Assembly (NCBI RefSeq): GCF_040054535.1
Contig: NC_090794.1
Coordinates: 2,231,501 to 2,295,500 of the forward strand
Direction: 5' to 3'
Length of the DNA: 64,000 bases
Source: Antennarius striatus
Taxonomy: Eukaryota > Chordata > Actinopteri > Lophiiformes > Antennariidae
Made by a program: the position numbers and the translations under genes. Of the stretch, positions 13,516-23,845 are shown in pieces (within the stretch, counting starts at the first letter, position 1; each line of letters opens with the position of its first letter). A model generated the notes under the pieces. The model was given only the letters and a program-made list of their open reading frames with translations. It searched no databases and had not been told where the DNA came from.

Positions 13516-14210
13516 GGAAAACAAATGAAAATGTTCAGTCTCTGTAATGTTTAGAAAGAACCTCTAGAAGGTGCTCCACTGACATCTACGGCCTGAACAT
13601 GGTTAGTAAAGTCTCTTCAACAGTCTTGCTGTCTTGCTGTCATATCAATAACAGGTCATGTGATGTTGAGTCAAAAAATATATGGAGCTGAAAACTGAAA
13701 ACCGGTGTCGCAGCATTTTCTGAAACCACTGAAGGAGAGAGTGACTTGTTCCAAAAGGTAAATAAACAACAGAAACACACATGAAATGACTCCACACAGC
13801 TTGTAATTAGTAATCCCTTTAATTAGTTATTTCCAAAATCTCCATCAACTTCAGTTCTTTCGGTCAATAAGTGATGCTTCAGAAATAACAAGTGGACTGA
13901 AGATACTCAAAAATGAAGCATTCTTTTAAGCAGAGAAATTATTTCTGAACAATCAAACAATAAGAGTACCCTGACCGTCTAGAAATCGTATCGCTGCTTC
14001 TTTCTTAACCGAATACTCTATTTCAATGTTTTATGAATCAGTAAGCAAGATATCCACTTGTTCGACTCAACAATAAGCCAGACTGGTCTGACATGGAGGT
14101 CCTTCACCAAAAGGGCCAAGGTCGCGACCATATGTCACTACACTCATTTCTTTTGGAGTTTGCAGGAGATTGCTGAGAACCTTTTAACTTCTGGCACGAT
14201 GGACGACGGA

Positions 14211-14252
14211 GATAGATAGATAGATAGATAGATACTTTATTAATCCCGGACA
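14211..14252 (+). repeat. (GATA)n with LINE-tail-like ACTTTATTAATCCC
   Basis: Six GATA units run directly into ACTTTATTAATCCC, the combination found at the 3' ends of several teleost LINEs. It is missing from the equivalent place upstream of the second paralogue. Confidence 0.6.
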
Positions 14253-14335
14253 TGGGAGAACACATAAACCCTGCACAGAAAGGACTTGAACTTAGTACCT
14301 TCTGGACAGTGTTACCCATCTTCACCACAATCCCG
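14250..14335 (-). mobile_element. Degraded SINE-like fragment upstream of paralogue 1
   Basis: Read on the minus strand it resembles the head of the element at 17008-17325. The tRNA-like B-box region, the CTTTCTGTG segment and the GTTCTCCC segment fall in the same order. The same fragment lies at 20458-20560 upstream of the second paralogue, so the insertion is older than the duplication. It ends about 170 bases before the start codon. Confidence 0.6.
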
Positions 14336-14504
14336 CCTTTTCATCAGAAAAGCCTTCAAAACACTGTTGTTTACTTTGATGTTTACATGACACATGATCT
14401 TAGGGTTTTCAAGATCACAGATCATAGCAATATTTCCACACGGAAATACTTAAAGACCGACATGGTATTACGTTAAGATATCACAGTCCAAGGAGAAATA
14501 AGAC

Positions 14505-16388
14505 ATGGATGAACCAGTAAGTACAAAGGATGAAACCCTTTGCACAAATCTCCGGGAAGTTTTGAAAACACTGAGAGAAAAAGAATGGCACAATTATATA
14601 TCAGAACATGACAACGGTGAATTATTAAAGATTCTTAAAGGAATAACTTTAGATATACTTCGGATTATAACAACATATGTTCAGAGAATTAAAAGCTTGG
14701 AATCAGAAAACCTGAATCAAAATCTTGCCAGTTTGGACAGAAGCAGTCCAGTCGCTACGAGACCCCAAGGAAACCTGCCAGTAACTGTTCAAGAAGTCAG
14801 TGAAGTTATAGGTAATAACATTTCACTGGCTTATGAGGAGGAATTTGGAGAGGATGTAATTCATCAACCATACACAGGTCAGCTGGCGCTTCTTCTGGCA
14901 CAAGAAGTAACGGACAATTTGAACAATGCTGCTCTGTCCAACGACAATCCTGAGGCAACTGAGACATCAACATCCAATCACAGCTCCAGGTTTGAGGAAA
15001 TAGTATTGATTCAGAAAAACATTCTTACAGTGATTGCTAACAAATCAAATTGCAATCCTAACATCAAAGAGGAGTCAACAATTGCTGAAAATGACAACGA
15101 TCTTGGGGGTCATTCTGAGAATGACAACATCCTCAGAAGTAATCCTGAGAATGACAACATTTTCGGGGTACATTCTGAGAACAACAACAATCTTATGGAT
15201 TATTCTGAGAATGACAACATTCTCAGAAGCGATCTTGAGAATGACAGCATCCCACCATTAGTAAAATACATCAAGGACAATCTGGACACCATGTTATGCA
15301 AAGTCACTGAGACAGACAGAGATGGGTTGTCTACAGATGAGCGCAAACAACTTGAGCGCATATACGCCCAAAAAACTCTTAAGTTAGCAGAAGACATTGT
15401 TATATGTATCCAGGAAGGAATGAAACTGCAAACAGAGACTGCAAAAGCGGAAAAGAAGTTCTGGGCAAAAATCAAACATAAAATCAAGATTAATTTATTC
15501 CACAAATATGTAGCTGAGTCAGTCCTGAACATTGCGACGAAAATCAAGAAGAGGTTTAAAAGGCACACACCACCTGACAAAGAGCCATCAGTTACTTCCT
15601 TAATCGACGGTGTGGAAGAGGTGGTGAATGAAGTGGTCCCGCCAGAAGAAGATCAAACTTACACAAAAATAGCAGAAGATATCTCCAGTGAAAAACGTGA
15701 GGTCTTCTCAAAGCGACTGTCATACGTGGCTTTTCACTATTTAAAATGTAATAAGAAAAACATTTTTAGTCAGATTCGTCTTCAAATATCCAAGTTCATC
15801 AAACGTATGCGCACTTGGCTGACTAAGGAATCTGAAAAAGTCGAGAAGGAGGACGACTTTTTCCTCAATCCCCTTCAGCAATTTTATGATCCCAATGCGA
15901 CTGAGGCAGAAGTATCCCCACCAGAGATGTCAGCTGAAGTCTTTGTTGATGACGCTCCAGTACCAGAGCAGAAAGAAGATGGAGTGGATGAAACTACAAC
16001 TACTGCAAAATCTGCCAACATATACGGAGATTTGGAAATACAAATCGACATGATAGTATCAGGGATTGTTCAACACATTTTTGTTAACGAACAAAATGCG
16101 CTGTTAAGTGAAGATCTACAACAGATCATCACATTACTGACGAATATGGTCTTCAATAAGATCGACCCCAAATGTCTTGAAGGCAAGAAACCTCTCGAAG
16201 GCAAGGCATTTGGTTGCAACATTAATAAGATCACTAGGAAGGTTTATAAAGAATTGTGTGACACATTTGGTAATTCAAGGTTATTATTACACCTTTACTT
16301 GGTGTCAGGGAAGTCATGGTTTTATGAATCATTTAGAGACATCCTAATTCGGCAGATGGAGGGAAAAAAACACAAAAAAATGTATTAG
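14505..16388 (+). CDS. Uncharacterised intronless protein, paralogue 1 (627 aa)
   Basis: I do not recognise this family. It is one uninterrupted frame with an ATG start in the context GACATGGAT. The protein is hydrophilic and largely helical by composition, with no signal peptide or membrane segment. A lysine-rich stretch lies at about 320-350 (KKFWAKIKHKIKINLFHKY). Residues about 194-250 hold five to six copies of a ten-residue repeat starting ENDN. Four segments, near residues 96-140, 253-305, 367-395 and 513-550, share a loose pattern of a short helix, a polar loop and a longer helix containing Y/L-x-x-x-L/I-A-E-D/E, which may be an old internal repeat. The frame is 60 to 80 percent identical by eye to paralogue 2, with indels in multiples of three, which argues for protein-level selection. 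A GTAAGTA donor-like motif follows codon 4 in both copies. Alternatives are a large exon of a bigger gene or a retrogene. Confidence 0.8.
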   Translation: MDEPVSTKDETLCTNLREVLKTLREKEWHNYISEHDNGELLKILKGITLDILRIITTYVQRIKSLESENLNQNLASLDRSSPVATRPQGNLPVTVQEVSEVIGNNISLAYEEEFGEDVIHQPYTGQLALLLAQEVTDNLNNAALSNDNPEATETSTSNHSSRFEEIVLIQKNILTVIANKSNCNPNIKEESTIAENDNDLGGHSENDNILRSNPENDNIFGVHSENNNNLMDYSENDNILRSDLENDSIPPLVKYIKDNLDTMLCKVTETDRDGLSTDERKQLERIYAQKTLKLAEDIVICIQEGMKLQTETAKAEKKFWAKIKHKIKINLFHKYVAESVLNIATKIKKRFKRHTPPDKEPSVTSLIDGVEEVVNEVVPPEEDQTYTKIAEDISSEKREVFSKRLSYVAFHYLKCNKKNIFSQIRLQISKFIKRMRTWLTKESEKVEKEDDFFLNPLQQFYDPNATEAEVSPPEMSAEVFVDDAPVPEQKEDGVDETTTTAKSANIYGDLEIQIDMIVSGIVQHIFVNEQNALLSEDLQQIITLLTNMVFNKIDPKCLEGKKPLEGKAFGCNINKITRKVYKELCDTFGNSRLLLHLYLVSGKSWFYESFRDILIRQMEGKKHKKMY

Positions 16389-16389
16389 T

Positions 16390-16477
16390 TCCCTCATAAA
16401 ACCATAAAACATAACATCAACAGAGACGATTACAATCGCACACTCCTGTTGAGACACCAATTCATCAAATGTGATCA
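16390..16477 (+). other. 3' flank of paralogue 1
   Basis: Non-coding sequence after the stop codon, alignable with 22487-22605 beyond paralogue 2. There is no AATAAA here. The first conserved polyadenylation-like signal shared by both copies is ATTAAA at 16944-16949 and 22804-22809. Confidence 0.4.
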
Positions 16478-16752
16478 AATGGGGCGGCAGTGGCTCAGTT
16501 GGTAGAGCGGGTAGTCCAATGATCGTAGGATTGGTGGTTTGATTCCCGCTCCCCTGGTCATTTGTCTCAGTGTCCTTGGGAGAGACACTTTACCCTCCTT
16601 GCCTCCAGTGATTGTCCCAGTGGAGGTCGGAGGGGCCATTGGTGTGGATTGGCTGCTACGTTTCATGTGACTACACATGAAGTTTACCAACGCTAAGTGT
16701 GGATGAGGAGTGAAGGAATAATGGATCCACTCCAAACCAAACGTCCACAGAG
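16478..16752 (+). mobile_element. tRNA-headed SINE/MITE-like insertion downstream of paralogue 1
   Basis: It opens with GGGGCGGCAGTGGCTCAG. An A-box-like TGGCTCAGTTGG lies at 16490-16501 and a B-box-like GGTTTGATTCC about 35 bases further on, so the head can fold like a tRNA. A CTTTACC-CTTGCCTCCAGTG body follows, typical of a widespread teleost repeat. In the second tandem unit the flanks join directly (about 22606-22612), giving an empty site that defines the insertion to within a few bases. Confidence 0.75.
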
Positions 16753-17007
16753 CCTTCCCCCTCTTTTTAGGCGTCTTATTCCTGAACAGCCACATCTGTT
16801 GGGAACGAGACAGAACAAGTAACGGATCAAACTGATCAGCAAGATGAGGCCATGTAAGGTTTTCTCCAAGTACTTTGGTTTGCCTTTGTAATATGATACT
16901 ATTGAAAAGGTATCATAAACATGACTCACGATCAGGGTCCGGAATTAAACTTTTGAATCACCAGCCTAGTGGACTGGTAGATAGCAAAAAAAGAAAATTT
17001 AAGAAAA

Positions 17008-17325
17008 GGGTGGTACGGTGGTGCAGTGGGTAGCGCTGTCGCCTCACAGCTAGAAGGTTTCGGATTCGAGTCCTTTCTGTGTGGAGTTTGCATGTTCTCC
17101 CCGTGTCTTCGCTGGTTCTCTCCGGGTTCTCCGGCTTCCTCCCACCTCCAAAAACATTTCTAAATTGCCCGTATGTGTGAGTGTGTGTGTGTGTATGGTT
17201 GTTTGTCTTACATGTGACTCCGCAGCGCATCGGCGTCATGCTTGGAGTGTCCCCCAGCAACCCTCTTGATCTGTAAAAAGCGGACGAATCAGATCAGAAT
17301 GAATGAATGAATGAATAAATAAATA
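17008..17325 (+). mobile_element. SINE-like element with (GAAT)n tail
   Basis: The head GTGGTGCAGTGGGTAGCG and a B-box-like GGATTCGAGTCC give a tRNA-like start. The body carries the CTGTGTGGAGTTTGCATGTT and CTCCGGCTTCCTCCCACC stretches that mark a common teleost repeat. It ends in AATG/AATA tandem copies. In the second tandem unit the flanking sequence (about 22845-22850) is uninterrupted, so this copy arrived after the duplication. Confidence 0.8.
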
Positions 17326-17429
17326 AATTAAAAAAAAACTTTAACTGAGATATGGTACTGTGTGTATGAGTATGTATGAGTCCAGAGCAGAATGATTTTA
17401 ATTTATTGCTGATTTGCTGAGTAATTTAC

Positions 17430-18596
17430 CTCACCGACAGACCACAGTTCGTCAGGCTAAAGGACGCCACCTCTAGGATGCACCTGGTCAGCTGCATTGG
17501 TGCTCCACGGGGGACGGTCTTGTCCCCAATCCTCTTCACCCTGTACACAGCGGACTTGTGCTACAACTCAGAACTGTGTCACATTCAGAAGTACGCAGAT
17601 GACACAGGTATCGTGGGATGTACCAGGGACAATGAGGAGTATAGATGCCTGGTGAAGGACTTTGTTGACTGGTGTCACAGCAACAGCCTGCAGCTCAACA
17701 CCTCCAAAACTAAAGAGCTGGTCATTGACTTCAGGAGGGACAAACCCCAACCTAGACCAGTTCTGATAGGAACGGAGGTGGTGGAGGTTGTGCAGGCCTA
17801 TAAATATCTTGGGCTGTGGCTGGACAACAAGCTGGACTGGACCAGCAACACGAGGCAGCTATATAAGAAAGCACAGAGCAGGATGTACTTTCTGAGGAGG
17901 CTGAGGGCATTCAATGTCTGCAGGAAGCTCCTGTGGATGTTTTATCAGTCTGTGGTCGCCAGTGTCCTGTCGTACGCTGCTTTGTGTTGGGGAGGGAGCG
18001 TGACTAAGACTGATCTCTCCAGGCTGGAGAAGCTGATCAGGCGGGCAAGCTCAGTAGTCGGGATGAAGCTGGACCCTCTGGCAACTGTGGCAGAGAAGAG
18101 AACCTTGGACAAACTGCTGAACATCATGGATGATGTCAGTCACCCTCTACACACTGTAGCAAACAACCAAAGAAGCCAACATGCAGGACCAACCGACTTA
18201 AGAACTCCTTCATCCCCCGAGCCATTAAACTGCTCAACTCCTCTCCGGGGAGATGAAGACGAGAGTCCACATGAGAGCTGAGGGATGACACATATAATAC
18301 ACCATAAACAATGCAAACATTATAGACACTTCACTCTATCCATGCCTAACTAGGCCTGTTTATTTATACCTTTTTATTCCTATGCATATTTATGCCTTTC
18401 TATTTGTAAATTCTTGATATGTTATTTATTACGCTTTCTATTTTGTGTTGGTACTACTTTCTATTTGCTGGTGCTTTCTGTGTGCTTTTTCTGTGTTTTT
18501 GTGTACTCACTGTGCTGTGTGTAGTGCAACAGAGAAATTAATTTCCCTGATGGAACCTCCTCAAGGGATAAATAAAGTTATACTCTACTCTTTACT
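17430..18596 (+). mobile_element. 5'-truncated L2/CR1-like LINE, reverse transcriptase fragment
   Basis: The frame at 17478-18281 encodes the second half of a non-LTR reverse transcriptase: GAPRGTVLSPILFTLYT, the palm motif YADD (about 17592-17603), LQLNTSKTKELVIDFRR, YKYLGLWLDNKLDW and the thumb region RMYFLRRLRAF. Homology continues upstream without a start to about 17430. The last 50 codons drift out of frame. The 3' end carries AATAAAGTTATACTCTACTC. It inserted into the left duplication unit; the empty site lies near 23012. It could belong to L2, Maui or Rex1/Babar; I did not resolve which. Confidence 0.8.
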
Positions 18597-18603
18597 CTCT
18601 CTC

Positions 18604-18766
<163 letters not shown>

Positions 18767-18782
18767 ATATATTATTTTTTTA

Positions 18783-19480
18783 TTTTTTAAAAATGTCCCT
18801 CTCACCCTTGTGGGGTGGTATCTGTGTGTCATCCTCAAGCTCGGGTCCTCTACCAGAGGCCTGGGAGTCTGAGGGTTCTGTCAGTATCTTAGCTGTTCCT
18901 AGGACTGCGCTCTTCTGGACTGAGGCTTCAGATGTTGTTCCAGGAATCTGCTGGAGCCACTCTTCCAGTTTGGGGGTCCTTGCCCCAAGTGCTCCTACTA
19001 TCATGGGGACCACATTAACCTTGACCTTCCACATCTGTTCCAGCTGTTCTTTCAACCCTTGGTACTTCTCAATCTTTTCGTGTTCCTTCTTCCTGATGTT
19101 GGCGTCAGCTGGAATCTCCACATCTATCACCACTGCTCTCTTCTGCTCTTTGTCCATCACCACTATGTCCAGTTTGTTAGCCAGTAGCTGTTTGTCGGTC
19201 TGGAAGCTGAAGTCCCACAGGATCTTAGCCTTGTCATTCTCAACCACCTTCGGTGGTATGTCCCATTGGGATGTGGGTACTTCTAGTCCATACTGGGTAC
19301 AGATGTTCCTGTACACTATCACAGCTACTTGGTTGTGCCTTTCCATGTATGCTGAGCTGGCGAGCATCTTACACCCTGCTACCACATGCTGGACTGACTC
19401 TGGGGCTTCTTTACATAGCCTGCACCTTGGGTCAGATCTACTGTGGTAGATATTGGCCTCTATATATATATATGTACAGT
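18783..19480 (-). mobile_element. Retrotransposon 3' end with CCHC knuckle and restriction-like endonuclease
   Basis: The minus strand encodes a zinc knuckle of the form C-x2-C-x8-H-x4-C (CRLCKEAPESVQHVVAGC, about 19370-19430). A region follows that resembles the PD-(D/E)xK endonuclease of site-selective non-LTR elements: KLDIVVMDKEQKRAVVIDV, then EIPADANIRKKEHEKIEKY. Only this C-terminal part is present and the reverse transcriptase is lost. Such an architecture is known from the R4/Dong (Rex6-like) and NeSL groups; I cannot choose between them. The fragment ends at an AT-rich microsatellite near 19460-19510. Confidence 0.75.
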
Positions 19481-19839
19481 ACATATACATATACTGTATA
19501 TGTATACATACAAACATATGAAAACAAATGTATTGGTATTATAGACAGAGTTCTGCCACCAGCAGGCAGCGCATCCCGGTCTGACCCAGAACTGGTGTCA
19601 GCGTCTTTGGCGAGAAACGTGAATGAATAACTGAATGAATGAATAAATAAATATAAAAACTTTATGACTCTTAAAGAAACAAACGAACACATATTCAACT
19701 GTCAAGCATGTTTATCAACGCATCTTCGACGTGGAGCTGTTGTACTTCAGAAAATAGCCGGTTTTAACTCCGTCCATTCTGTGTGTTCATGTAGACACGG
19801 GTCACACACACTAACGTCACAGCGGTTTTTCGTCGCAGG

Positions 19840-19985
19840 GAGACGCCCCCCTTACACCATAATGTTCACGTGAGTACTTCTGGCAGATGCGCCGTGATTG
19901 GTTGGACGCCATTATTGGTTGGGCGCTTAATTGACAGGTAGTGGGTGGAGTTAAAAGTGTGACAGAGTGAGGTTTTCAAGTGAGC
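19840..19985 (+). promoter_or_regulatory. Candidate promoter upstream of paralogue 2
   Basis: GC-richer sequence with two inverted CCAAT boxes (ATTGG at about 19897 and 19914), an AGTTAAAAG stretch and a GAGTGAG segment. Order and wording recall the patch at 12105-12195 before paralogue 1. Weak, by position and motif only. Confidence 0.25.
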
Positions 19986-20457
19986 TTATTCAAATATATA
20001 GGAGGGGAGATGACGATTTTATTACTAAGTCGCGGGGGGGCCACATTAATTTACACAGGTTGGACAAAGTCAGACTGACCTTTGATCTACTCTCCTTTGA
20101 TCATACATACTCTACCCTAACCCTAGTAGGGGGCCCCAGGTACATTTAACAAGGAGTTCAAAGCCTTGCTCAGTTCTCTTTTGCTTTTGCGTACTGTGCA
20201 ATCAACCCTACAGTTCACTCTTCTTTGTTCAGTATCGTTCTTTGATCTCCGGCCATTGTTAAGACGTGTGCCCACTCACTAACTAACTAACTAAGAGTAA
20301 CAAGCACAATCATGATATACTGTAGATAGATATGTTATGTGATGTCAGGTGTTTGCATAATGAAAGAAATGAACTGGTATTCGTTCTGAAATCAAACACA
20401 AAAAACTTCTATTTCTGAGAATGACAAATGACATTTATCAGAACATTTAGAACACAT

Positions 20458-20560
20458 GCAGACATGGGTAGAACATACAAATTCTGTTCAGAAAAGACTT
20501 GAATCCATAACATTCTCGCTGTGACAGCATCACCCATTGCACCACCGTGCAGCCCTTTCA
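20458..20560 (-). mobile_element. Degraded SINE-like fragment upstream of paralogue 2
   Basis: Orthologous by position to 14250-14335. It ends in CATTGCACCACCGTGCAGCCC, the reverse complement of the SINE head seen at 17008. It lies about 170 bases before the paralogue 2 start codon and may contribute to the promoter or 5' UTR. Confidence 0.65.
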
Positions 20561-20727
20561 TCAGAAACTACAAAGCGTGACGTGTTTACTGTTTTTTTTA
20601 ATGTTTTCATGACACATGATCTTAGGATTTTTCAAGACCACAGATCATAGCAACATTTCCACACAAAAATACTTAAAGACCGACATGGTATTAGATTTAG
20701 ATGTCACAGTCCACGGAGAAATAAGAC

Positions 20728-22485
20728 ATGGAAGAACTAGTAAGTAGGGAGGATGAAACCCTTTGCACAAATCTCCAAGAGGTTTTGAAAATACTGAGAG
20801 AAACAGAATGGCGCACTTACATAATGAGACATGACGACCAAAAATTATTAGATATTCTGAAAGGAATGACTTCAGATATACTTAACATTATAATAACATA
20901 TGTTCAGAGAATTAAAAGCTTGGAATCAGAAAACTCGAGTCAAAATGGTGCCAGGTTGGACAGAAGCAGCCCAGTCTCTACGGGATCCCAAGGAAACCTG
21001 TCAGTAACATTACAAGAAGTCAGCAAAGCCATCGGTGATAACATTTCACTGGCTTATGAGAGGGAATTTGGAGAGGATGTAATTCATCAACCATACACAG
21101 GTCAGCTGGCGCTTCTTGTGGCAGAAGAAGTAACGGACAATTTGAACAATGCTGCTCAGTCTAGCGGCAGTCCTGAGACAACTGAGACACGACCGTTCCA
21201 TCACAGCTCCAGGTTTGAGAAAATAGTACTGTATCAGAAAAAAGTTCTTGCATTGATTGCTAGCAAACTGAAGCGAAAACCCAGCATCAGAGAAGAGTCA
21301 ACAATTACTGAGAGTGACAATCTCAGGAGTCATCTTGACACTGACGCCTCACCATTAGTTAAATATATCAAGGACATTCTGGACAACATGTTATGTAAAG
21401 TCACTGAGGCAGACAGAGATGGGTTATCTACAGATGAGTGCAAACAACTCGAGAACATTTACACCCAAAAAACTCTCAGGTTAGCTGAAGACATTGTTAT
21501 ATGTATGCAAGAAGGAATGAAACTGCCAACGGACACTGCCGGTTCCCCTAAACCACAAGTGGAAAAGAAGTTCTGGGCAAAAATCAAACATAAAATCAAG
21601 ATTAATTTATTCCACAAATATGTAGCCGAGTCAGTCTTGAACATTGCGACAAAAATCAAGAAGAAGTTTACATGCCACACATCAACTGATACAACTGATT
21701 CCACCAAAGCATCATCAGTTACTTCCCTAATCGATGGTGTGGAAGAGGTGGTGAATGAAGTGGTCCCGCCAGAAGGAGACCTAATCTACACAAAAATAGC
21801 AGAAGACATCTCCAGTGTAAAACGTGAAACCTTCTTAAGGCGACTGTCGCGTCTGATGTCCTGCCATTTAAGATGTTCCAAGAAACAAACACACATTTGT
21901 AGTGAGATTCGTCTTCAAATATCCAAGTTCATCAAACGAATGTGCAAATGGCTGACTAAGGAATCGGAAAAAGTCGACAAGGAGGACGACCTGTCTAGTA
22001 ATGCTCTGAAGGAGATCGAGGTAAAAGTATCCCCAACAGAGATATCAGCTGAAGTCTTTGTTGATGAAGCTCCAGCACCAGATAAAGTGGATGAAACTAC
22101 TGCAAAAGCTACCAGCATATATGGAGATTTGGAAATACAAATCAACATGGTAGTATCAGGGATTGTTCAATACATTTTTATTAATGAACATAGTGTGTTG
22201 TTAAGTGAAGATCTACAACAGATCATCACATCACTGACAAATATGGTCTTAAATAAGATCGACCCCAAATGTCTTGAAGGCAAGAAACTTCTCGAAGGCA
22301 AGGCATTTGGATGGAACATTAATAAGATCACTAGGAAGGTTTATAAGGAGTTGTGTGACACATTTGGTAATTCAAGGTTATTGCAACTTTACCTGGTGTC
22401 AAGGAAGTCATGGTTCAATGAATCTTTTAGAGACATCCTAATTCGGTATATGGAGGGAAAAAAACAAAGAAGATTATTTTGTTAG
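20728..22485 (+). CDS. Uncharacterised intronless protein, paralogue 2 (585 aa)
   Basis: Close relative of the 14505-16388 protein, with the same order of segments: ETLCTNLQEVLK at the start, the block EFGEDVIHQPYTGQLALL, the lysine-rich KKFWAKIKHKIKINLFHKY, the acidic middle and the C-terminal INKITRKVYKELCDTFGNSR. The ten-residue ENDN repeats are absent, with only one degenerate unit (ITESDNLRSHLD) in that place. It has a short extra TDTAGSPKPQ-like stretch before the lysine-rich part. The start is ATG in GACATGGAA, again followed by GTAAGTA. No domain, signal peptide or membrane segment is visible. Function unknown. It could be a fish lineage-specific family, since I know no mammalian counterpart. 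Confidence 0.8.
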   Translation: MEELVSREDETLCTNLQEVLKILRETEWRTYIMRHDDQKLLDILKGMTSDILNIIITYVQRIKSLESENSSQNGARLDRSSPVSTGSQGNLSVTLQEVSKAIGDNISLAYEREFGEDVIHQPYTGQLALLVAEEVTDNLNNAAQSSGSPETTETRPFHHSSRFEKIVLYQKKVLALIASKLKRKPSIREESTITESDNLRSHLDTDASPLVKYIKDILDNMLCKVTEADRDGLSTDECKQLENIYTQKTLRLAEDIVICMQEGMKLPTDTAGSPKPQVEKKFWAKIKHKIKINLFHKYVAESVLNIATKIKKKFTCHTSTDTTDSTKASSVTSLIDGVEEVVNEVVPPEGDLIYTKIAEDISSVKRETFLRRLSRLMSCHLRCSKKQTHICSEIRLQISKFIKRMCKWLTKESEKVDKEDDLSSNALKEIEVKVSPTEISAEVFVDEAPAPDKVDETTAKATSIYGDLEIQINMVVSGIVQYIFINEHSVLLSEDLQQIITSLTNMVLNKIDPKCLEGKKLLEGKAFGWNINKITRKVYKELCDTFGNSRLLQLYLVSRKSWFNESFRDILIRYMEGKKQRRLFC

Positions 22486-23071
22486 TTCATTAAACCATAG
22501 ATCATAGCATCGCTATCCATCCGTCCGGCCATCCAGCCATCTAGAGTCATGTGGATGAGACGATTACGATCGTACACCTTTGTCGAGACACCAACTCATC
22601 AAGTGTGACCAACTCCTTCCCCCTCTTTTTGAGCACTTATTCCTGAATAGCTACACATGTTGGGGAAAAAATTGAACAAGTTAAGTTTCAAACTGATCAG
22701 CAAGATGAAGGCATGTAGGGTTTTCTCCAAGTGCTTTGGTTTCCCTGGTTTTATGATACGATTGGAATGGTATCATAAACATGTCTCATGATCAGGGTTC
22801 GAAATTAAACTTTTGAATCGCCAGCCAAGTGGACTGTTAGACATATAAAAATACTTCATTGAGATGTAGTATTATTCGTATATTCATGTGTACTCGTACA
22901 CACATGCTTTATCTCGATGAATTTTTTTAAATTTTCTTTAATCGAGAGCAAAGTTGAAGCAGAATCATGTTTGAATTCTTGATGAATTGCTGAATAATTC
23001 AGGAAATTAACTCAAAAAGATAAATAATCAACGATATCACGTAGAATCACGTGCAATTTCCTCCGGGATTG

Positions 23072-23121
23072 TTAAAGTATCTATCTATCTATCTATATAT
23101 ATATATACATATATATATACA
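23072..23121. repeat. (ATCT)n and (AT)n compound microsatellite
   Basis: ATCT units pass directly into an AT run and a second TATA stretch. Confidence 0.9.
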
Positions 23122-23756
23122 AATAAATGATCATGTCCCTGTGCAGAACAATACATGTTTCAGTATTTTGTCTTTGTTACCCTCCACTTTTCACAGCTCC
23201 TTTTCAAAGCAGAGACAGAATCCTAAGGCCACTGAACCTGGCACCTTCCACCGCTTGGTTGTCCTAGAGATTCTGTCAATAAAAGTTATGAGCAAAACTG
23301 GTGAAAATGTGGTTGGTTTCAGAACCAGGGCTGTGCTTAGAGGTGAGCCTGATTATATCTGATCAGAACTGTTCAACCTCCTGCACAAGCTCAGGCATCT
23401 AACCCACCAGAGAGGTTACATTCCAAATTACAAAAAACAACAAAGCCGTGGTTCCTCAGGGGGAAAAAGACTGTTGGCACAAGGTTGGCCACCAACAGAC
23501 TGAACGCCCTGGCGGCGACCTTTTCTACTGTCTCTTTCTCTTCAATGCCTCCCTCTGCTGGGCACTTCTACGTTCCTGGGGAAAGAAGGAAGAGTTCTCA
23601 ACATGGATTCTTAAAGACAATGCTGGGTCCCTTGTTCACTTTCTTAAACACTGAAAAATGGAGTGTGTTGAAAACGCTCAACCTTTAGCTCAAGTTATGA
23701 CTCTTGACCATCCTCAAAGGCTGGATCAGAAGCAAACGGACTTCCTGTTTCAGGTC

Positions 23757-23830
23757 TGAAGATGTTTCACCGCTCATCCAATTCCACTCAGGAGCTGAGG
23801 AGGTCACTGATTTGAGGTGAAACATCTTCA
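23757..23830. repeat. Fold-back repeat fragment
   Basis: TGAAGATGTTTCACC (23757-23771) and its exact reverse complement (23816-23830) bracket a 44-base loop. This phrase is part of a dispersed teleost repeat, so it is more likely a repeat fragment than a local regulatory hairpin. Confidence 0.55.
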
Positions 23831-23845
23831 AGTCTAAAATAGAAG

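Larger units (their letters stand above)
13030..17436 (+). repeat. Tandem duplication, left unit
   Basis: This unit aligns by eye with 20060-23015. Shared landmarks in order are: a CTTTGATCTAC motif, the TGTTTGCA and GAAAGAAAT segment, a degraded SINE-like stretch, a block starting GACACATGATCTTAGG, the coding frame, a GGTATCATAAACATG block, a conserved ATTAAA (16944-16949) and a GCAGAAT-ATTGCTGA block. The left unit has gained about 900 bases upstream of the gene and two insertions downstream. Its right end is cut by a LINE at about 17437. The edges are approximate. Confidence 0.75.
20060..23015 (+). repeat. Tandem duplication, right unit
   Basis: Partner of 13030-17436. It keeps the shared landmarks but lacks the two downstream SINE-like insertions and the LINE, and is therefore about 1.4 kb shorter. 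Sequence similarity is clearly lower outside the reading frame than within it. Confidence 0.75.

Noticed and set aside
13340..13516. Last exon of a minus-strand gene
   Set aside because: The splice acceptor and AATAAA are attractive, but every frame stops at once and no upstream exon could be joined; kept only as a weak feature.
16481..16555. A tRNA gene, because A- and B-box-like motifs are present
   Set aside because: The folded arms are imperfect and the sequence continues into a dispersed-repeat body; the duplicate locus has an empty site, so it is an inserted element.
18780..19517. A functional host gene with an endonuclease domain
   Set aside because: The zinc knuckle plus endonuclease order and lack of an N-terminus fit a truncated retrotransposon.
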